The notes under the pieces are model-generated. The model saw nothing but the letters and a program-made list of their open reading frames with translations, searched no databases and had not been told where the DNA came from. A DNA stretch of 64,000 nucleotides from Nocardia carnea NBRC 14403 (GTDB lineage Bacteria; Actinomycetota; Actinomycetes; Mycobacteriales; Mycobacteriaceae): NCBI RefSeq assembly GCF_000308515.1, contig NZ_BAFV01000121.1, forward strand, positions 1 through 64,000. The letters run 5' to 3'. Numbering within the stretch: the first letter of the stretch is position 1; every line of letters starts with the position of its first letter. Shown here piece by piece: positions 35,137 to 43,352 of the stretch. Position numbers and translations under genes: made by a program.

Positions 35137-36336
35137 GTGACGACCACCGCGCCCACTGATGTCTACTACGACCCCTACGATGTCGAACTCAATGCCGACC
35201 CGTATCCCATGTTCAAGCGGATCCGCGACGACAAACCGCTGTACTACAACGAAACCCATGACTTCTACGCGCTGAGCCGGTTTGCCGACGTGAATGCCGC
35301 GTTGATCGACAAGGACACTTTCAGCTCGGCCCGCGGCGCGATCATCGAACTGATCAAGGCGAATATCGAAATACCGCCGGGCGTCCTCATTTTCGAAGAT
35401 CCGCCGATCCACACCATGCACCGCAAACTGCTGTCCCGTATGTTCACCCCGCGCAAGATCTCCGCACTCGAGGCGAAGATCCGCGAATTCTGCTGCCAGA
35501 GCCTGGACCCGCTGATCGGTACCGGGAAAATCGACTTCATCGCCGATCTGGGCGCCCAGATGCCCATGCGCACCATCGGTATGCTGCTCGGCATTCCGGA
35601 GGAGGATCAGGAAGCGGTCCGCGATTTCGCCAACGAGCAGATGCGCACCGAAGAGGGCAAACCGATGAAGGCCTCCACGGAGGGCATGGTCAGCGGTGAA
35701 CTCTTCGAGAAATATGTCGACTGGCGCACCGAGCATCCGTCCGACGACATCATCTCCGAACTGCTGAACGTCGAATTCGAAGACGAAACCGGCACCCTGC
35801 GGCACCTCACCCGCGACGAAATCCTCACCTACATCAACGTCGTCTCCGGCGCCGGTAACGAAACCACTACCCGGTTGATCGGCTGGGCCGGAAAAGTCCT
35901 CGCCGAACACCCCGACCAGCGCCGAGAACTGGTCCGGAACCCGTCTCTGATCCCCGCCGCCGTCGAAGAACTACTCCGCTTCGAACCCCCGGCACCGCAT
36001 GTCGCCCGCTACGTCACCCGCGATATCGAATACCACGGGCAAACAGTCCCCGAAGGCAGCGCCATGATGCTGCTCATCGGCGCCGCCAACCGCGACCACC
36101 GCCACTTCACCCCCGACGGCGATATTTTCGATATCCACCGCGAAAGCAAACCCCACCTCGCCTTCAGCGTCGGCACCCATTTCTGCATGGGCTCGGCCCT
36201 GGCCAGATTGGAAGGGCGGGTCGCCCTGGAAGAGATCCTGAAACGCTTCCCCGAATGGGATACCGACCTGTCGCAGGCAAAACTCTCACCCACCTCGACA
36301 GTGCGCGGCTGGGAATCCATGCCGGCATCTTTCTGA
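35137..36336 (+). CDS. Cytochrome P450
   Basis: 399 aa. I-helix GAGNETTTRL (about residue 240), ExxR in EELLRFEP, heme loop FSVGTHFCMG with Cys near residue 350, and FEDPPIHTMHRKLLSRMFTP. Sequence differs clearly from its neighbour, so it likely performs another oxidation. GTG 35137 follows GAAAGGAG. Last gene of the rightward train. Confidence 0.94.
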   Translation: MTTTAPTDVYYDPYDVELNADPYPMFKRIRDDKPLYYNETHDFYALSRFADVNAALIDKDTFSSARGAIIELIKANIEIPPGVLIFEDPPIHTMHRKLLSRMFTPRKISALEAKIREFCCQSLDPLIGTGKIDFIADLGAQMPMRTIGMLLGIPEEDQEAVRDFANEQMRTEEGKPMKASTEGMVSGELFEKYVDWRTEHPSDDIISELLNVEFEDETGTLRHLTRDEILTYINVVSGAGNETTTRLIGWAGKVLAEHPDQRRELVRNPSLIPAAVEELLRFEPPAPHVARYVTRDIEYHGQTVPEGSAMMLLIGAANRDHRHFTPDGDIFDIHRESKPHLAFSVGTHFCMGSALARLEGRVALEEILKRFPEWDTDLSQAKLSPTSTVRGWESMPASF

Positions 36337-36481
36337 TCGGAATCGGTGGCCGGGTCGGAGTGCCGAGGTGCTCCTGGCCCGCGCCGCCGGTCACAGCGTT
36401 GCGATCCAACCGTCGGCGGCTCCCGCGCGATCGTAGGCGCTCACGCCCGGTAGCTCTGCGGTTTGCCTTTACGCTGGGCTG

Positions 36482-36685
36482 ATGTTCTTCATCTTCGGTT
36501 TCGGAACCAAGCGGCAGAACCTCGGCTTCGGGCAAGCCCGGACCTGCCCGCGTTGCCACAACACGAGTCAGTGGCAGCGAGTGCGGGAGTTCAAGCAGTT
36601 CACGTTGTTCTTCATCCCGGTCGCCCGCTGGAAGCGTCGTCAGCTGGAGGTTTGTGGTATCTGCGGCGCTGCGATCGAAGCCTGA
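36482..36685 (+). CDS. Small zinc-ribbon protein
   Basis: 67 aa with two CxxC pairs (CPRC near residue 22, CGIC near 58) and an aromatic middle (FTLFFIPVARWKRRQLEVC). This matches a small conserved actinobacterial zinc-ribbon family of unknown role. The ATG lacks a Shine-Dalgarno but TACGCT (36470-36475) ends 6 nt before it, so the mRNA is probably leaderless. Not clearly part of the catabolic train. Confidence 0.82.
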   Translation: MFFIFGFGTKRQNLGFGQARTCPRCHNTSQWQRVREFKQFTLFFIPVARWKRRQLEVCGICGAAIEA

Positions 36686-36768
36686 CCGCAGCCGCCGGCC
36701 GCGTTCGCTGTTGTGCTGCTCGGAGCGTGGGGAACAGTACCGCCGCTGTGCCGGTGACTCGCACCGGG

Positions 36769-37353
36769 TCAGAGCGCCGCAATCTGCTGCTCCAGTACGG
36801 CGCGAATGGTGGCAGGTTCGACCGAGCCGTGTGGGGTGACGGCGTCCAGTGAGAGGCCGGAGATGAGTGCGGCCAGGTGGACGGCGTGGTGTTCGGGGGC
36901 GGGGGTGCCGGTGGCGGCCAGGGCGTCGGCGAGGACTTGGCGTAGGTCTGCCGCCATCCGACGGACGACGGGTTCGAATGCGGGGTTGATACGGGCGGCG
37001 GCGATGATCTCCATGAGAATGACCGCTTCGCGGTGCCGTTCGTCGTCGAGGGGGACCAATTCTTCGAGTAATCGCAGCAGGTGACGTTTCGCTGCGGGCC
37101 TGTCGCCGGCCGCTGCGGCCGGGTGGCGGGTGAGGCGCCGGCCCATTCGGTCGCCGACCTCGGTGGCCACGGCGACGACCAGGGCTTCGTGGTCGGTGAA
37201 ATAGTGGCGCACCGAGCCGATATTCAGCCGGGCTTCGGCGGCGACCTTGCGGAAGGTCGCGGCGGAAGGACCGCCGGCGACGATGAGATTCAGGGCGGCA
37301 TCGACGATATGGCGTCGTCGCGCATCGGCATCTACCCGGATTGGCACGGACAC
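36769..37353 (-). CDS. TetR/AcrR family transcriptional regulator
   Basis: 194 aa. N-terminal HTH about residues 12-58 (RRRHIVDAALNLIVAGGPSAATFRKVAAEARLNI in parts, then VRHYFTDHEALVVAVA). The PfmR/BetI-like C-terminal domain follows. GTG 37353 or GTG 37347 are both possible. It is divergent from a methyltransferase gene, and a perfect 14-bp palindrome lies between them, so local autoregulation is likely. Confidence 0.9.
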   Translation of the reverse strand: MSVPIRVDADARRRHIVDAALNLIVAGGPSAATFRKVAAEARLNIGSVRHYFTDHEALVVAVATEVGDRMGRRLTRHPAAAAGDRPAAKRHLLRLLEELVPLDDERHREAVILMEIIAAARINPAFEPVVRRMAADLRQVLADALAATGTPAPEHHAVHLAALISGLSLDAVTPHGSVEPATIRAVLEQQIAAL

Positions 37354-37379
37354 AGTCTAGAAAACCGGTATCGGGTTAC

Positions 37380-37393
37380 ATCACACGTGTGAT
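37380..37393. promoter_or_regulatory. Perfect 14-bp palindrome, likely TetR operator
   Basis: ATCACACGTGTGAT lies 27 bp upstream of the TetR gene and 45 bp upstream of the methyltransferase gene. Its place between divergent genes and full symmetry make it a strong candidate operator for the TetR protein at 36769. Confidence 0.72.
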
Positions 37394-37437
37394 ACAAAAT
37401 CGGTCGCACCGCATCCGACTGCCGAGGAGAACCCGCC

Positions 37438-38271
37438 ATGGACGAAGCCGAAGCCCTCGCCGCCAACCGCGCGAACTGGGACGAACGGGCCGATGTGCAC
37501 CGCCGGTCCGATATGTACGACGTCGACGCCTTTCTGGCCGCCCCCGAGGACATCTCATCGGTGGTGCGCAACGACCTCTCGGTACTGGCACCGCACCTGC
37601 CGGAAACCGGTATCCAGGGCAGATCTCTGCTGCACCTGCAGTGTCATATCGGCACCGACACGCTGTCCTGGGCTCGCCTCGGCGCGGTCGATGTCCACGG
37701 TCTCGATCTCTCACCCAATTCGCTGCACCATGCCGACCGGATCGCCCGGGCCGACGGCCGCGAACTCACCTGGGTCGAAGGCGATGCGCGCAACGCGTCC
37801 GCGCTGATCGACCGGCAGTTCGATCTCATCGTCACCAGCGCCGGCACCATCGTATGGCTGCCCGACCTCGACGGCTGGGCGCGTTCGATCCACGATCTCC
37901 TCGCCCCCGGCGCGGTCTTCATGATCCGCGACGACCACCCGATTCTCGGCGCGATGGATTTCGAGCCGTGGCAGATCACCGACGACTATCTCGGCGGAAC
38001 CGGCCCCCGGACCTATACCGATTCGGGCAGCTACACCGACAACTCGGCCGGGCAGATCACCCAGGCCACGGTCCACGAATGGCGCCACGACCTCGGCGAG
38101 ATCATCGGTTCGCTGCTGAGCGCCGGTCTGCGGATCGAAGCGGTACACGAGCTGCCGTATATGGATTGGCGCGCCTTCCCCGACCTCGTCCCTTGCTCGC
38201 AGGGCTGGACCCTGCAGCCCGGCGCCCCCCGGATTCCGCTGAACTTCGCCGTGGTGGCCCGGCGGGTGTAA
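37438..38271 (+). CDS. Class I SAM-dependent methyltransferase
   Basis: 277 aa. Motif I reads LLHLQCHIGTDTLSWARLGA (about residues 63-82), followed by DLSPNSL (motif II), VEGDAR (III) and DLIVTSAGTIVWLPD (IV). Substrate unknown. RBS GAGGAG 10 nt before ATG 37438. Probably controlled by the divergent TetR gene through the 14-bp palindrome. Confidence 0.88.
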   Translation: MDEAEALAANRANWDERADVHRRSDMYDVDAFLAAPEDISSVVRNDLSVLAPHLPETGIQGRSLLHLQCHIGTDTLSWARLGAVDVHGLDLSPNSLHHADRIARADGRELTWVEGDARNASALIDRQFDLIVTSAGTIVWLPDLDGWARSIHDLLAPGAVFMIRDDHPILGAMDFEPWQITDDYLGGTGPRTYTDSGSYTDNSAGQITQATVHEWRHDLGEIIGSLLSAGLRIEAVHELPYMDWRAFPDLVPCSQGWTLQPGAPRIPLNFAVVARRV

Positions 38272-38391
38272 CAGTGGCCGGTCAATCGAGTTCTCCATGC
38301 CCGCTCCGCAGCGAGAACGATCAAAGCCGCACCATCGGGGCTCGGCCAGGCGTAGCGAAACACTGACTTCTGGACCGATCAACGTCCGTCC

Positions 38392-39912
38392 CTACTCACG
38401 TGCCTCGAGTATCTGCTGGTTGGGCACGTTGCGCAGACATAAGCCGATGCCGAGGGCTGCGATCGCCAGGGCAGCGGCGCCGACGCGGGCCGCAACGATG
38501 AACCCATCGGTGTATGCGGCGAACGCCTGCTGGAGCAGTTGCGCCGAAACTGCGTCCGGCAGGCTCCGGGCGACGGCAACAGCCGCTCCGATGGATTCGC
38601 CTGTGTTCTCTCCCGATGTGGGGTAGGCATGCATCGCGGCGCCGTAGATCGTTCCGGTGACAGTGCCGAGAACGGCGATACCGAGTGCGCCTCCGAATTC
38701 GCTGCTCGTCTCCGCGAGCGCGGATGCGGCGCCTGCCTTCTCCGGCGGCGCCGTGGCCAGGACGAGGGTGGTCGCCAGGGTGGCGACCAGGCCGACTCCG
38801 AGCGTCAGCGCGCTGTAGCCGGCGACCAGTGTGCTGATATGTGAGCTCGGGGTGACGAAGCTGATGCCGACAAATCCGGCGGCTGCGATCAGGAGCCCGA
38901 GGGCGACCAGGATCCCGGGAGGAGCGGTTCGCGCAAGCATGGAAGCACAAGCCGCGCCGAGGAAACTTCCGGCGACTGTAGGCAGCATCCACAACGCGGC
39001 CGTCAGCGGCGCATAGCCGAGAACGGTCTGGGTGTAGCTTGCCGCCAGCAAACCCGTTCCGGCAGCGGCGAAGACGACGACGGCGTTCGACAGGATCGAA
39101 CCAGCGAACGCGGGCCGGCGAAGCAGGCGCAGATCGATCATGGGGCTGTTGGCAGTCAGCTGACGTGCTACGAAGAGTGCGAAGAAGGCCGCACCGACCG
39201 CGATCGGTACAAGGACGATCCAGTCGACGCCGCCCTCGGCCATCTTCTTGATGCCATAGACGGTCGGTAGGATCCAGGCCGGCGTCAGTGCGGCGCCGAG
39301 GAGATCGAACCTGCCCGGATCCGGGTCGCGAGACTCGCGAATCAGCAGTGGTGCGACGATCAACAGCAACACCATGACCGGGACGTTGACGAGGAAGACC
39401 GAACCCCACCAGAAATGCTCCAGCAGGAGACCGCCGATGATCGGGCCGATCGAAACACCGCCGATGAACGCGCTGGTCCAGACGCCGACGGCGATGCGTC
39501 GTTGAGTCTCGTCGAGGAAAATTCCGCGGATGAGCGACAAGGTCGAAGGAGCAAGTGTCGCGCCTCCCAACCCCAGAAGAGCGCGCGCGGCGATGAGCAT
39601 CTCCGCGCTGGAGGCACATGCGGCCAAAACCGAGGCGGCGCCGAACGCCAATGCGCCGATGATCAGCAGTCTCCGCCGCCCGATCCGGTCGCCGAGGCTA
39701 CCCATGGTGATCAACAGGCCGGCCATCATGAAGCCGTAGATGTCCATGATCCAAAGGAGCTGGCCGGCTGTGGGGTTCAGATCCGCGCTGATCGATGGCG
39801 ATGCCATGAACAGTACGGAGAGATCCATCGAGGCCAGCAGGGCGGGGAGCACCAGCACTGCCATTCCGGCCCAGTCACGCGGGGATGCGCTCGTACGGGT
39901 CGGGCTGTTCAC
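38392..39912 (-). CDS. MFS efflux transporter, DHA2 (14-TM) type
   Basis: 506 aa with about 14 membrane segments. Motif A appears as GSLGDRIGRRRLLIIGA (about residue 72), motif C-like GGVSIGPIIGGLLL (about 150). WLAGMAVLVLPAL-type start and SMDLSVLFMASP in TM1 are typical of EmrB/LfrA-like drug exporters. The GTG start overlaps the amidohydrolase stop (GTGA), so the two form an operon controlled with the divergent GntR-TetR regulator. A close paralog lies at 55241. Confidence 0.92.
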   Translation of the reverse strand: MNSPTRTSASPRDWAGMAVLVLPALLASMDLSVLFMASPSISADLNPTAGQLLWIMDIYGFMMAGLLITMGSLGDRIGRRRLLIIGALAFGAASVLAACASSAEMLIAARALLGLGGATLAPSTLSLIRGIFLDETQRRIAVGVWTSAFIGGVSIGPIIGGLLLEHFWWGSVFLVNVPVMVLLLIVAPLLIRESRDPDPGRFDLLGAALTPAWILPTVYGIKKMAEGGVDWIVLVPIAVGAAFFALFVARQLTANSPMIDLRLLRRPAFAGSILSNAVVVFAAAGTGLLAASYTQTVLGYAPLTAALWMLPTVAGSFLGAACASMLARTAPPGILVALGLLIAAAGFVGISFVTPSSHISTLVAGYSALTLGVGLVATLATTLVLATAPPEKAGAASALAETSSEFGGALGIAVLGTVTGTIYGAAMHAYPTSGENTGESIGAAVAVARSLPDAVSAQLLQQAFAAYTDGFIVAARVGAAALAIAALGIGLCLRNVPNQQILEARE

Positions 39913-41309
39913 CGGTCGCCGCCTGCAATCTGTTTCACGGTCGCCAGCAGGCGCTTACGCTCCTCGGGGCCGAGGTGGTGTCCGTCGACGACAACGGCGT
40001 GGATTCGCTGGGTATTTCGGATATCGACCAAGGGATCGGCGTCCAGGATCACCAGGTCGGCTACGCGGCCCTCCTGGACCGTGCCGGCCCAATTCTCGCG
40101 ACCCAGGAACCTGGCAGGTTCCTGGGTCGCGCATTGGAGAGCCTGCAGCGGACTCAAGCCGGAGGCGACGAGTTGCTCCAGTTCGAAGTGCAGACTGAAG
40201 CCGGGGAATAAGCCGGGGCCGACCGAGTCCGTACCGGCGAGCAACCGGACTCCCGCCTCGGCCATGGCGCCCACCGTCGCACGGCGCCGATCGAGCAGAT
40301 CGCTGTAATACGTTGTTTCCTCGGCCGACCGGCCGCCACCACAGTAGATATGTGTTCGGAGGAAGTCCCAGGACTCCGGAGTGTGGGGGACCATATAGTC
40401 CATCCGTTCGTCATCGAGCCGGAACGATTCGGGCCGGTCGACGACCGCGTGCACCGCAAGCGTCGGCGTGCAGGCGACATCGGCAGCTATGAGTCGCTCG
40501 AACACCGAACCTGCCGCCGCGTGGTCGTACGACGCGACGCCCTCCGACTCGATCTTGCCGATCTGGCGTAACCAGCTGCCGAGGTGGAACTCCGGAGACG
40601 TTTCGATGCCGGCCAGTGCCGCTTCGAGCCGCTCGACGTCAGATGAGGTCGCAGTCCAGATGCCGAACATATGCTCGAACGAACGTTGACCCGACTCGAT
40701 CTGCTCCAAAAACGGCACATTGTCCGATCGATGGCCGGCCACGGTGATATCCCGGCGGTGCGCCTCGGCAAGGATCGCCCGGTACGCGTCGGGCGCGAGC
40801 CGGGAGTAGACCTTGATGAAATCCGCGCCGGAGTCGATCGCCTCGGATACAGCCCGTCGTGCCTGTTCGGGTGAGCTTATGGTCACGATCGGCGTATCGG
40901 GGACATCGGACCACAGGCCTGGGGCGCCGTCGAGGAGGGGGCTGGCGATGGTCATCCGTGGCCCGAGTATTTCGCCGGACTCGATCTTCTGGCGGATTCG
41001 GTGGAGCACCGGCCGGCCCCACATCTCCCGTACGGCCGTTACGCCATTGGCGATGTACAACCCGGCGAAGTGCCTCGGGTCATCGGTTTCTGATTCGCTG
41101 TGCACGTGCATATCGGTGAGGCCCGGGATGAGGTACTTGCCCCGTAGGTCGTGCACGTGAGCTCCGGCCGGAATCGGAACCTGCGCCGCCGGCCCCACCG
41201 TCGTGATCATTCGGTCGATCACGATCACGGTCTGGTCGGGCCGTGGCATAGCACCAGTAGCGTCGATCACCGTAGCGCCGACATATGCAACGATCTCGGA
41301 GTGCGTCAT
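39909..41309 (-). CDS. Amidohydrolase, imidazolonepropionase/prolidase-like
   Basis: 466 aa metal-dependent hydrolase. Metal ligands: GLTDMHVHSES (about residue 63), FIKVYSR (lysine region), TVAGHRSD, FEHMFG and LLAGTDSVGPG (about 347). Family members hydrolyse cyclic amides, dipeptides or mycotoxins. ATG 41309 is chosen: TACGCT ends 6 nt before it, so a leaderless mRNA is likely. Together with the pump it may form a detoxification unit that destroys and expels the inducing compound. A strong hairpin lies in its coding sequence. Confidence 0.87.
   Translation of the reverse strand: MTHSEIVAYVGATVIDATGAMPRPDQTVIVIDRMITTVGPAAQVPIPAGAHVHDLRGKYLIPGLTDMHVHSESETDDPRHFAGLYIANGVTAVREMWGRPVLHRIRQKIESGEILGPRMTIASPLLDGAPGLWSDVPDTPIVTISSPEQARRAVSEAIDSGADFIKVYSRLAPDAYRAILAEAHRRDITVAGHRSDNVPFLEQIESGQRSFEHMFGIWTATSSDVERLEAALAGIETSPEFHLGSWLRQIGKIESEGVASYDHAAAGSVFERLIAADVACTPTLAVHAVVDRPESFRLDDERMDYMVPHTPESWDFLRTHIYCGGGRSAEETTYYSDLLDRRRATVGAMAEAGVRLLAGTDSVGPGLFPGFSLHFELEQLVASGLSPLQALQCATQEPARFLGRENWAGTVQEGRVADLVILDADPLVDIRNTQRIHAVVVDGHHLGPEERKRLLATVKQIAGGDR
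40097..40131. repeat. Perfect 16-bp stem hairpin inside a coding sequence
   Basis: Arms 40097-40112 and 40116-40131 are exact reverse complements with a 3-nt loop, within the amidohydrolase gene (it encodes ATQEPARFLGR). Such a long perfect stem inside a gene is unlikely by chance and would form a very stable mRNA hairpin. Confidence 0.75.
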
Positions 41310-41316
41310 GAGTACA

Positions 41317-41334
41317 GCGTATATACGCACTAGT
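41317..41334. promoter_or_regulatory. Palindrome and ACTAGT site at the amidohydrolase promoter
   Basis: GCGTATATACGC (41317-41328) is a perfect 12-bp palindrome containing the likely -10 region, and it abuts GCACTAGT (41327-41334). GCACTAGT is repeated at 41422 in front of the divergent regulator. Probable operator of the GntR-TetR regulator on the amidohydrolase-pump side. Confidence 0.58.
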
Positions 41335-41421
41335 CACGCGAAAGTCCCTGCAGTGCACTTGCTTTTACTGTCCGTTCTATCGCGTCAAAATGAAGGTCGG
41401 TGTCTGGTCCGCCGACTCGAT

Positions 41422-41434
41422 GCACTAGTACACT
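41422..41434 (+). promoter_or_regulatory. ACTAGT operator overlapping the -10 box of the GntR-TetR gene
   Basis: GCACTAGT (41422-41429) overlaps TACACT (41429-41434), which ends 7 nt before GTG 41442. This fits a leaderless promoter that the gene's own product would block. Second copy of the word at 41327. Confidence 0.55.
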
Positions 41435-41441
41435 TTCCGGT

Positions 41442-42359
41442 GTGTCCGAATCGAACGACATCCCATCGCAGCGAATCGCGGCAGCGTTGCGACAGAAAAT
41501 CGCCAACGGACAGCTCGGAGCCGGTGATCGGATTCCGTCCACCCGCCAGCTCGTGCGCGACTGGGGAGTGGCCATGGCAACGGCGAGCCGCGCCTTGGCG
41601 ATCCTTCGCGACGAGGGCTTGGTGACGACCCGGACCGGTTCCGGAACCGTGGTCCGTGGTGGCCCCGGGACAGATCGCCCGGCCCTCACCCGGAGTCGAA
41701 TCCTCGGTGTGGCTGTTCAGGTGGCCGACCGCGAAGGTCTGGAGGCGGTGTCGGTTCGCAAACTCGCCGGTGTGTTGAAAGTGTCGCCCATGTCGCTGTA
41801 CCGGCATGTCGCGGGTCGCGACGAGCTGGAGACCCTGATGGTTCGGGCCATTTTCAACTCCAGTCCGTTACCCGACCCCATGCCTGCCGGATGGCGCGAG
41901 CGACTCGAAACGGTCTATCGACGGCAGTGGCGGCTGTACCGGGCTCATCCTTGGCTCGCGGAGCTGACCTTGGTGACCCGTCCACCGCTGGCCCCGGAGG
42001 CCATGCTGCACACCGAATGGACCCTCGAAGCCCTCGCCGAACTGCAGCTCGACGCGCCGACCCGAATTCGCACCGCGTTGGCTCTGGCAGCGCTGGTTCA
42101 TGGCCTCGCTCTGGGGGCACTGCACGAAGTGCGCGCCGAACGACAGAGCCGCCTGCGCAACGAAGAGTGGTGGGCGACAATCGACGCCGAAGCATCCGAA
42201 TTGCTCCACGGCGCCAACTTCCGCCGACTTGCCGAATTGGACACGCTGCCCACCGAAATATTCGGTCTCACCGGGTTGGACGAAACTTTCGAACTCGCCC
42301 TCGGGCACTATCTGGACGGGCTCGATGCCCGGCAACAGGATCGCCGGACGCGTCCGTGA
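41442..42359 (+). CDS. Transcriptional regulator with GntR and TetR DNA-binding domains fused
   Basis: 305 aa. Residues about 5-70 form a GntR winged helix (AAALRQKIANGQLGAGDRIP, then SRALAILRDEGLVTTRTGSG). Residues about 84-135 form a TetR HTH (RILGVAVQVADREGLEAVSV, then KVSPMSLYRHVAGRDELETL). A TetR C-terminal ligand domain follows, like that of the regulator at 54451. Two HTH units in one chain are uncommon. GTG 41442 seems leaderless. It is divergent from the amidohydrolase-pump operon and probably represses it. Confidence 0.9.
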   Translation: MSESNDIPSQRIAAALRQKIANGQLGAGDRIPSTRQLVRDWGVAMATASRALAILRDEGLVTTRTGSGTVVRGGPGTDRPALTRSRILGVAVQVADREGLEAVSVRKLAGVLKVSPMSLYRHVAGRDELETLMVRAIFNSSPLPDPMPAGWRERLETVYRRQWRLYRAHPWLAELTLVTRPPLAPEAMLHTEWTLEALAELQLDAPTRIRTALALAALVHGLALGALHEVRAERQSRLRNEEWWATIDAEASELLHGANFRRLAELDTLPTEIFGLTGLDETFELALGHYLDGLDARQQDRRTRP

Positions 42360-42446
42360 CTTTGGGGTGGAGGTTGCCGGAACCCGCGGCGGGCACGTGC
42401 CGCCAGGAAACCGGACAGCCCGCCACGGTGCTCCGGGGCCGACTGT

Positions 42447-43277
42447 TCAGTCGAGGAACATATCGGGGATCGGGTTGGCGCCGCCGCCGTATTCCGACAG
42501 GTCGGTGCGGCCCGACTCCAGGAGCGCTGTGGCATCGATATAGGTGTTGCCGGTGTTGAACTTGGCTTCGCGGGACAGGATTTCGGTGGCCGCATCGCCC
42601 ATGATCTGCGGGCTGCGCGAGGATTCCAGCAGGTTCGTGCCGTCGGGCAGGTTCGCGACCGCGGAGGTCGCGATATAGGTCTGCGGCCACAGGCAGTTCG
42701 CGGCGATTCCGGCGTCGGCGTATTCCGCGGCCCAGCCCAGCGTCAGCAGCGTCATCCCGTATTTCGAGAGCGTGTAGGAGGGGTGGGCGCCGAGCCAGCG
42801 CGGGCTGGTGTTCAGCGGCGGCGCGATGGTGAGGATATGCGGGTTCGGGGCCTGCCGCAGATGGGGTAGGCAGGCCCGGGTCAGCAGGAAGGTGCCGCGC
42901 AGGTTGATCTGCTGCATCAGGTCGAATTTCTTCGCCGAGAGCTTTTCGGTGGGGTCGGTGGCGATGGCGCTGGCGTTGTTCACGCAGTAGTCGATGCGAC
43001 CGAAGCGTTCGAGTGCGGTGTCCACGACCCGCGCCACATCGGCTTCCTCCCGCACATCACCCACGACAGCGGCCGCCTTCCCGCCGGCTGCCTCGATATC
43101 TGCCACTGCGGTGTGCACGGTGCCCGGCAGCCTCGGATGGGGCTGGGCGGTCTTGGCCAGGAGCACCACATTCGCGCCCCGGCGCGCCGCGGACAGGGCG
43201 ATGGCCAGTCCGATACCGCGGCTGGCGCCGGAGACCACCAGGGTCCGGTCGGTGAGGTTCTGCTGCTCGGTCGACAT
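42447..43277 (-). CDS. SDR family oxidoreductase, HSDL2-like
   Basis: 276 aa. SGASRGIGLAIAL (about residue 17), NNASAI (about 95) and catalytic YTLSK (about 168). The region LTIAPPLNTSPRWLGAHPSY and the CLWPQTYIAT segment match the HSDL2-like subgroup. The usual Ser of the triad lies in TIAPP here, so the active site is atypical. Divergent from the mutase genes; likely the same acyl-CoA or ketone pathway. ATG 43277 follows AGGAGTG. Confidence 0.87.
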   Translation of the reverse strand: MSTEQQNLTDRTLVVSGASRGIGLAIALSAARRGANVVLLAKTAQPHPRLPGTVHTAVADIEAAGGKAAAVVGDVREEADVARVVDTALERFGRIDYCVNNASAIATDPTEKLSAKKFDLMQQINLRGTFLLTRACLPHLRQAPNPHILTIAPPLNTSPRWLGAHPSYTLSKYGMTLLTLGWAAEYADAGIAANCLWPQTYIATSAVANLPDGTNLLESSRSPQIMGDAATEILSREAKFNTGNTYIDATALLESGRTDLSEYGGGANPIPDMFLD

Positions 43278-43315
43278 ATCACTCCTGGTCGATTACGCGT
43301 TTCCGCGAAGCGGTA

Positions 43316-43344
43316 TTGGCATTCTCATTTTATGCAAGTATCGT
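43316..43344 (+). promoter_or_regulatory. Leaderless promoter of the mutase operon
   Basis: TTGGCA (43316-43321), 17-nt spacer, TATCGT (43339-43344), then 8 nt to the ATG at 43353. The boxes and spacing fit a housekeeping sigma promoter whose transcript starts at or next to the start codon. Confidence 0.6.
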
Positions 43345-43352
43345 ATTCAACG

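Noticed and set aside
12550..36336. Interpretation as the classical cholesterol ring-degradation cluster
   Set aside because: HsaA/HsaB/HsaC-type genes and KstR-type motifs were not seen; the dioxygenase is of the unrelated LigB type.
42406..42430. Near-palindrome around CACGTG between convergent regulator and SDR genes as terminator
   Set aside because: The stem is imperfect (one unpaired G) and has no T-run; too weak to list as a feature.
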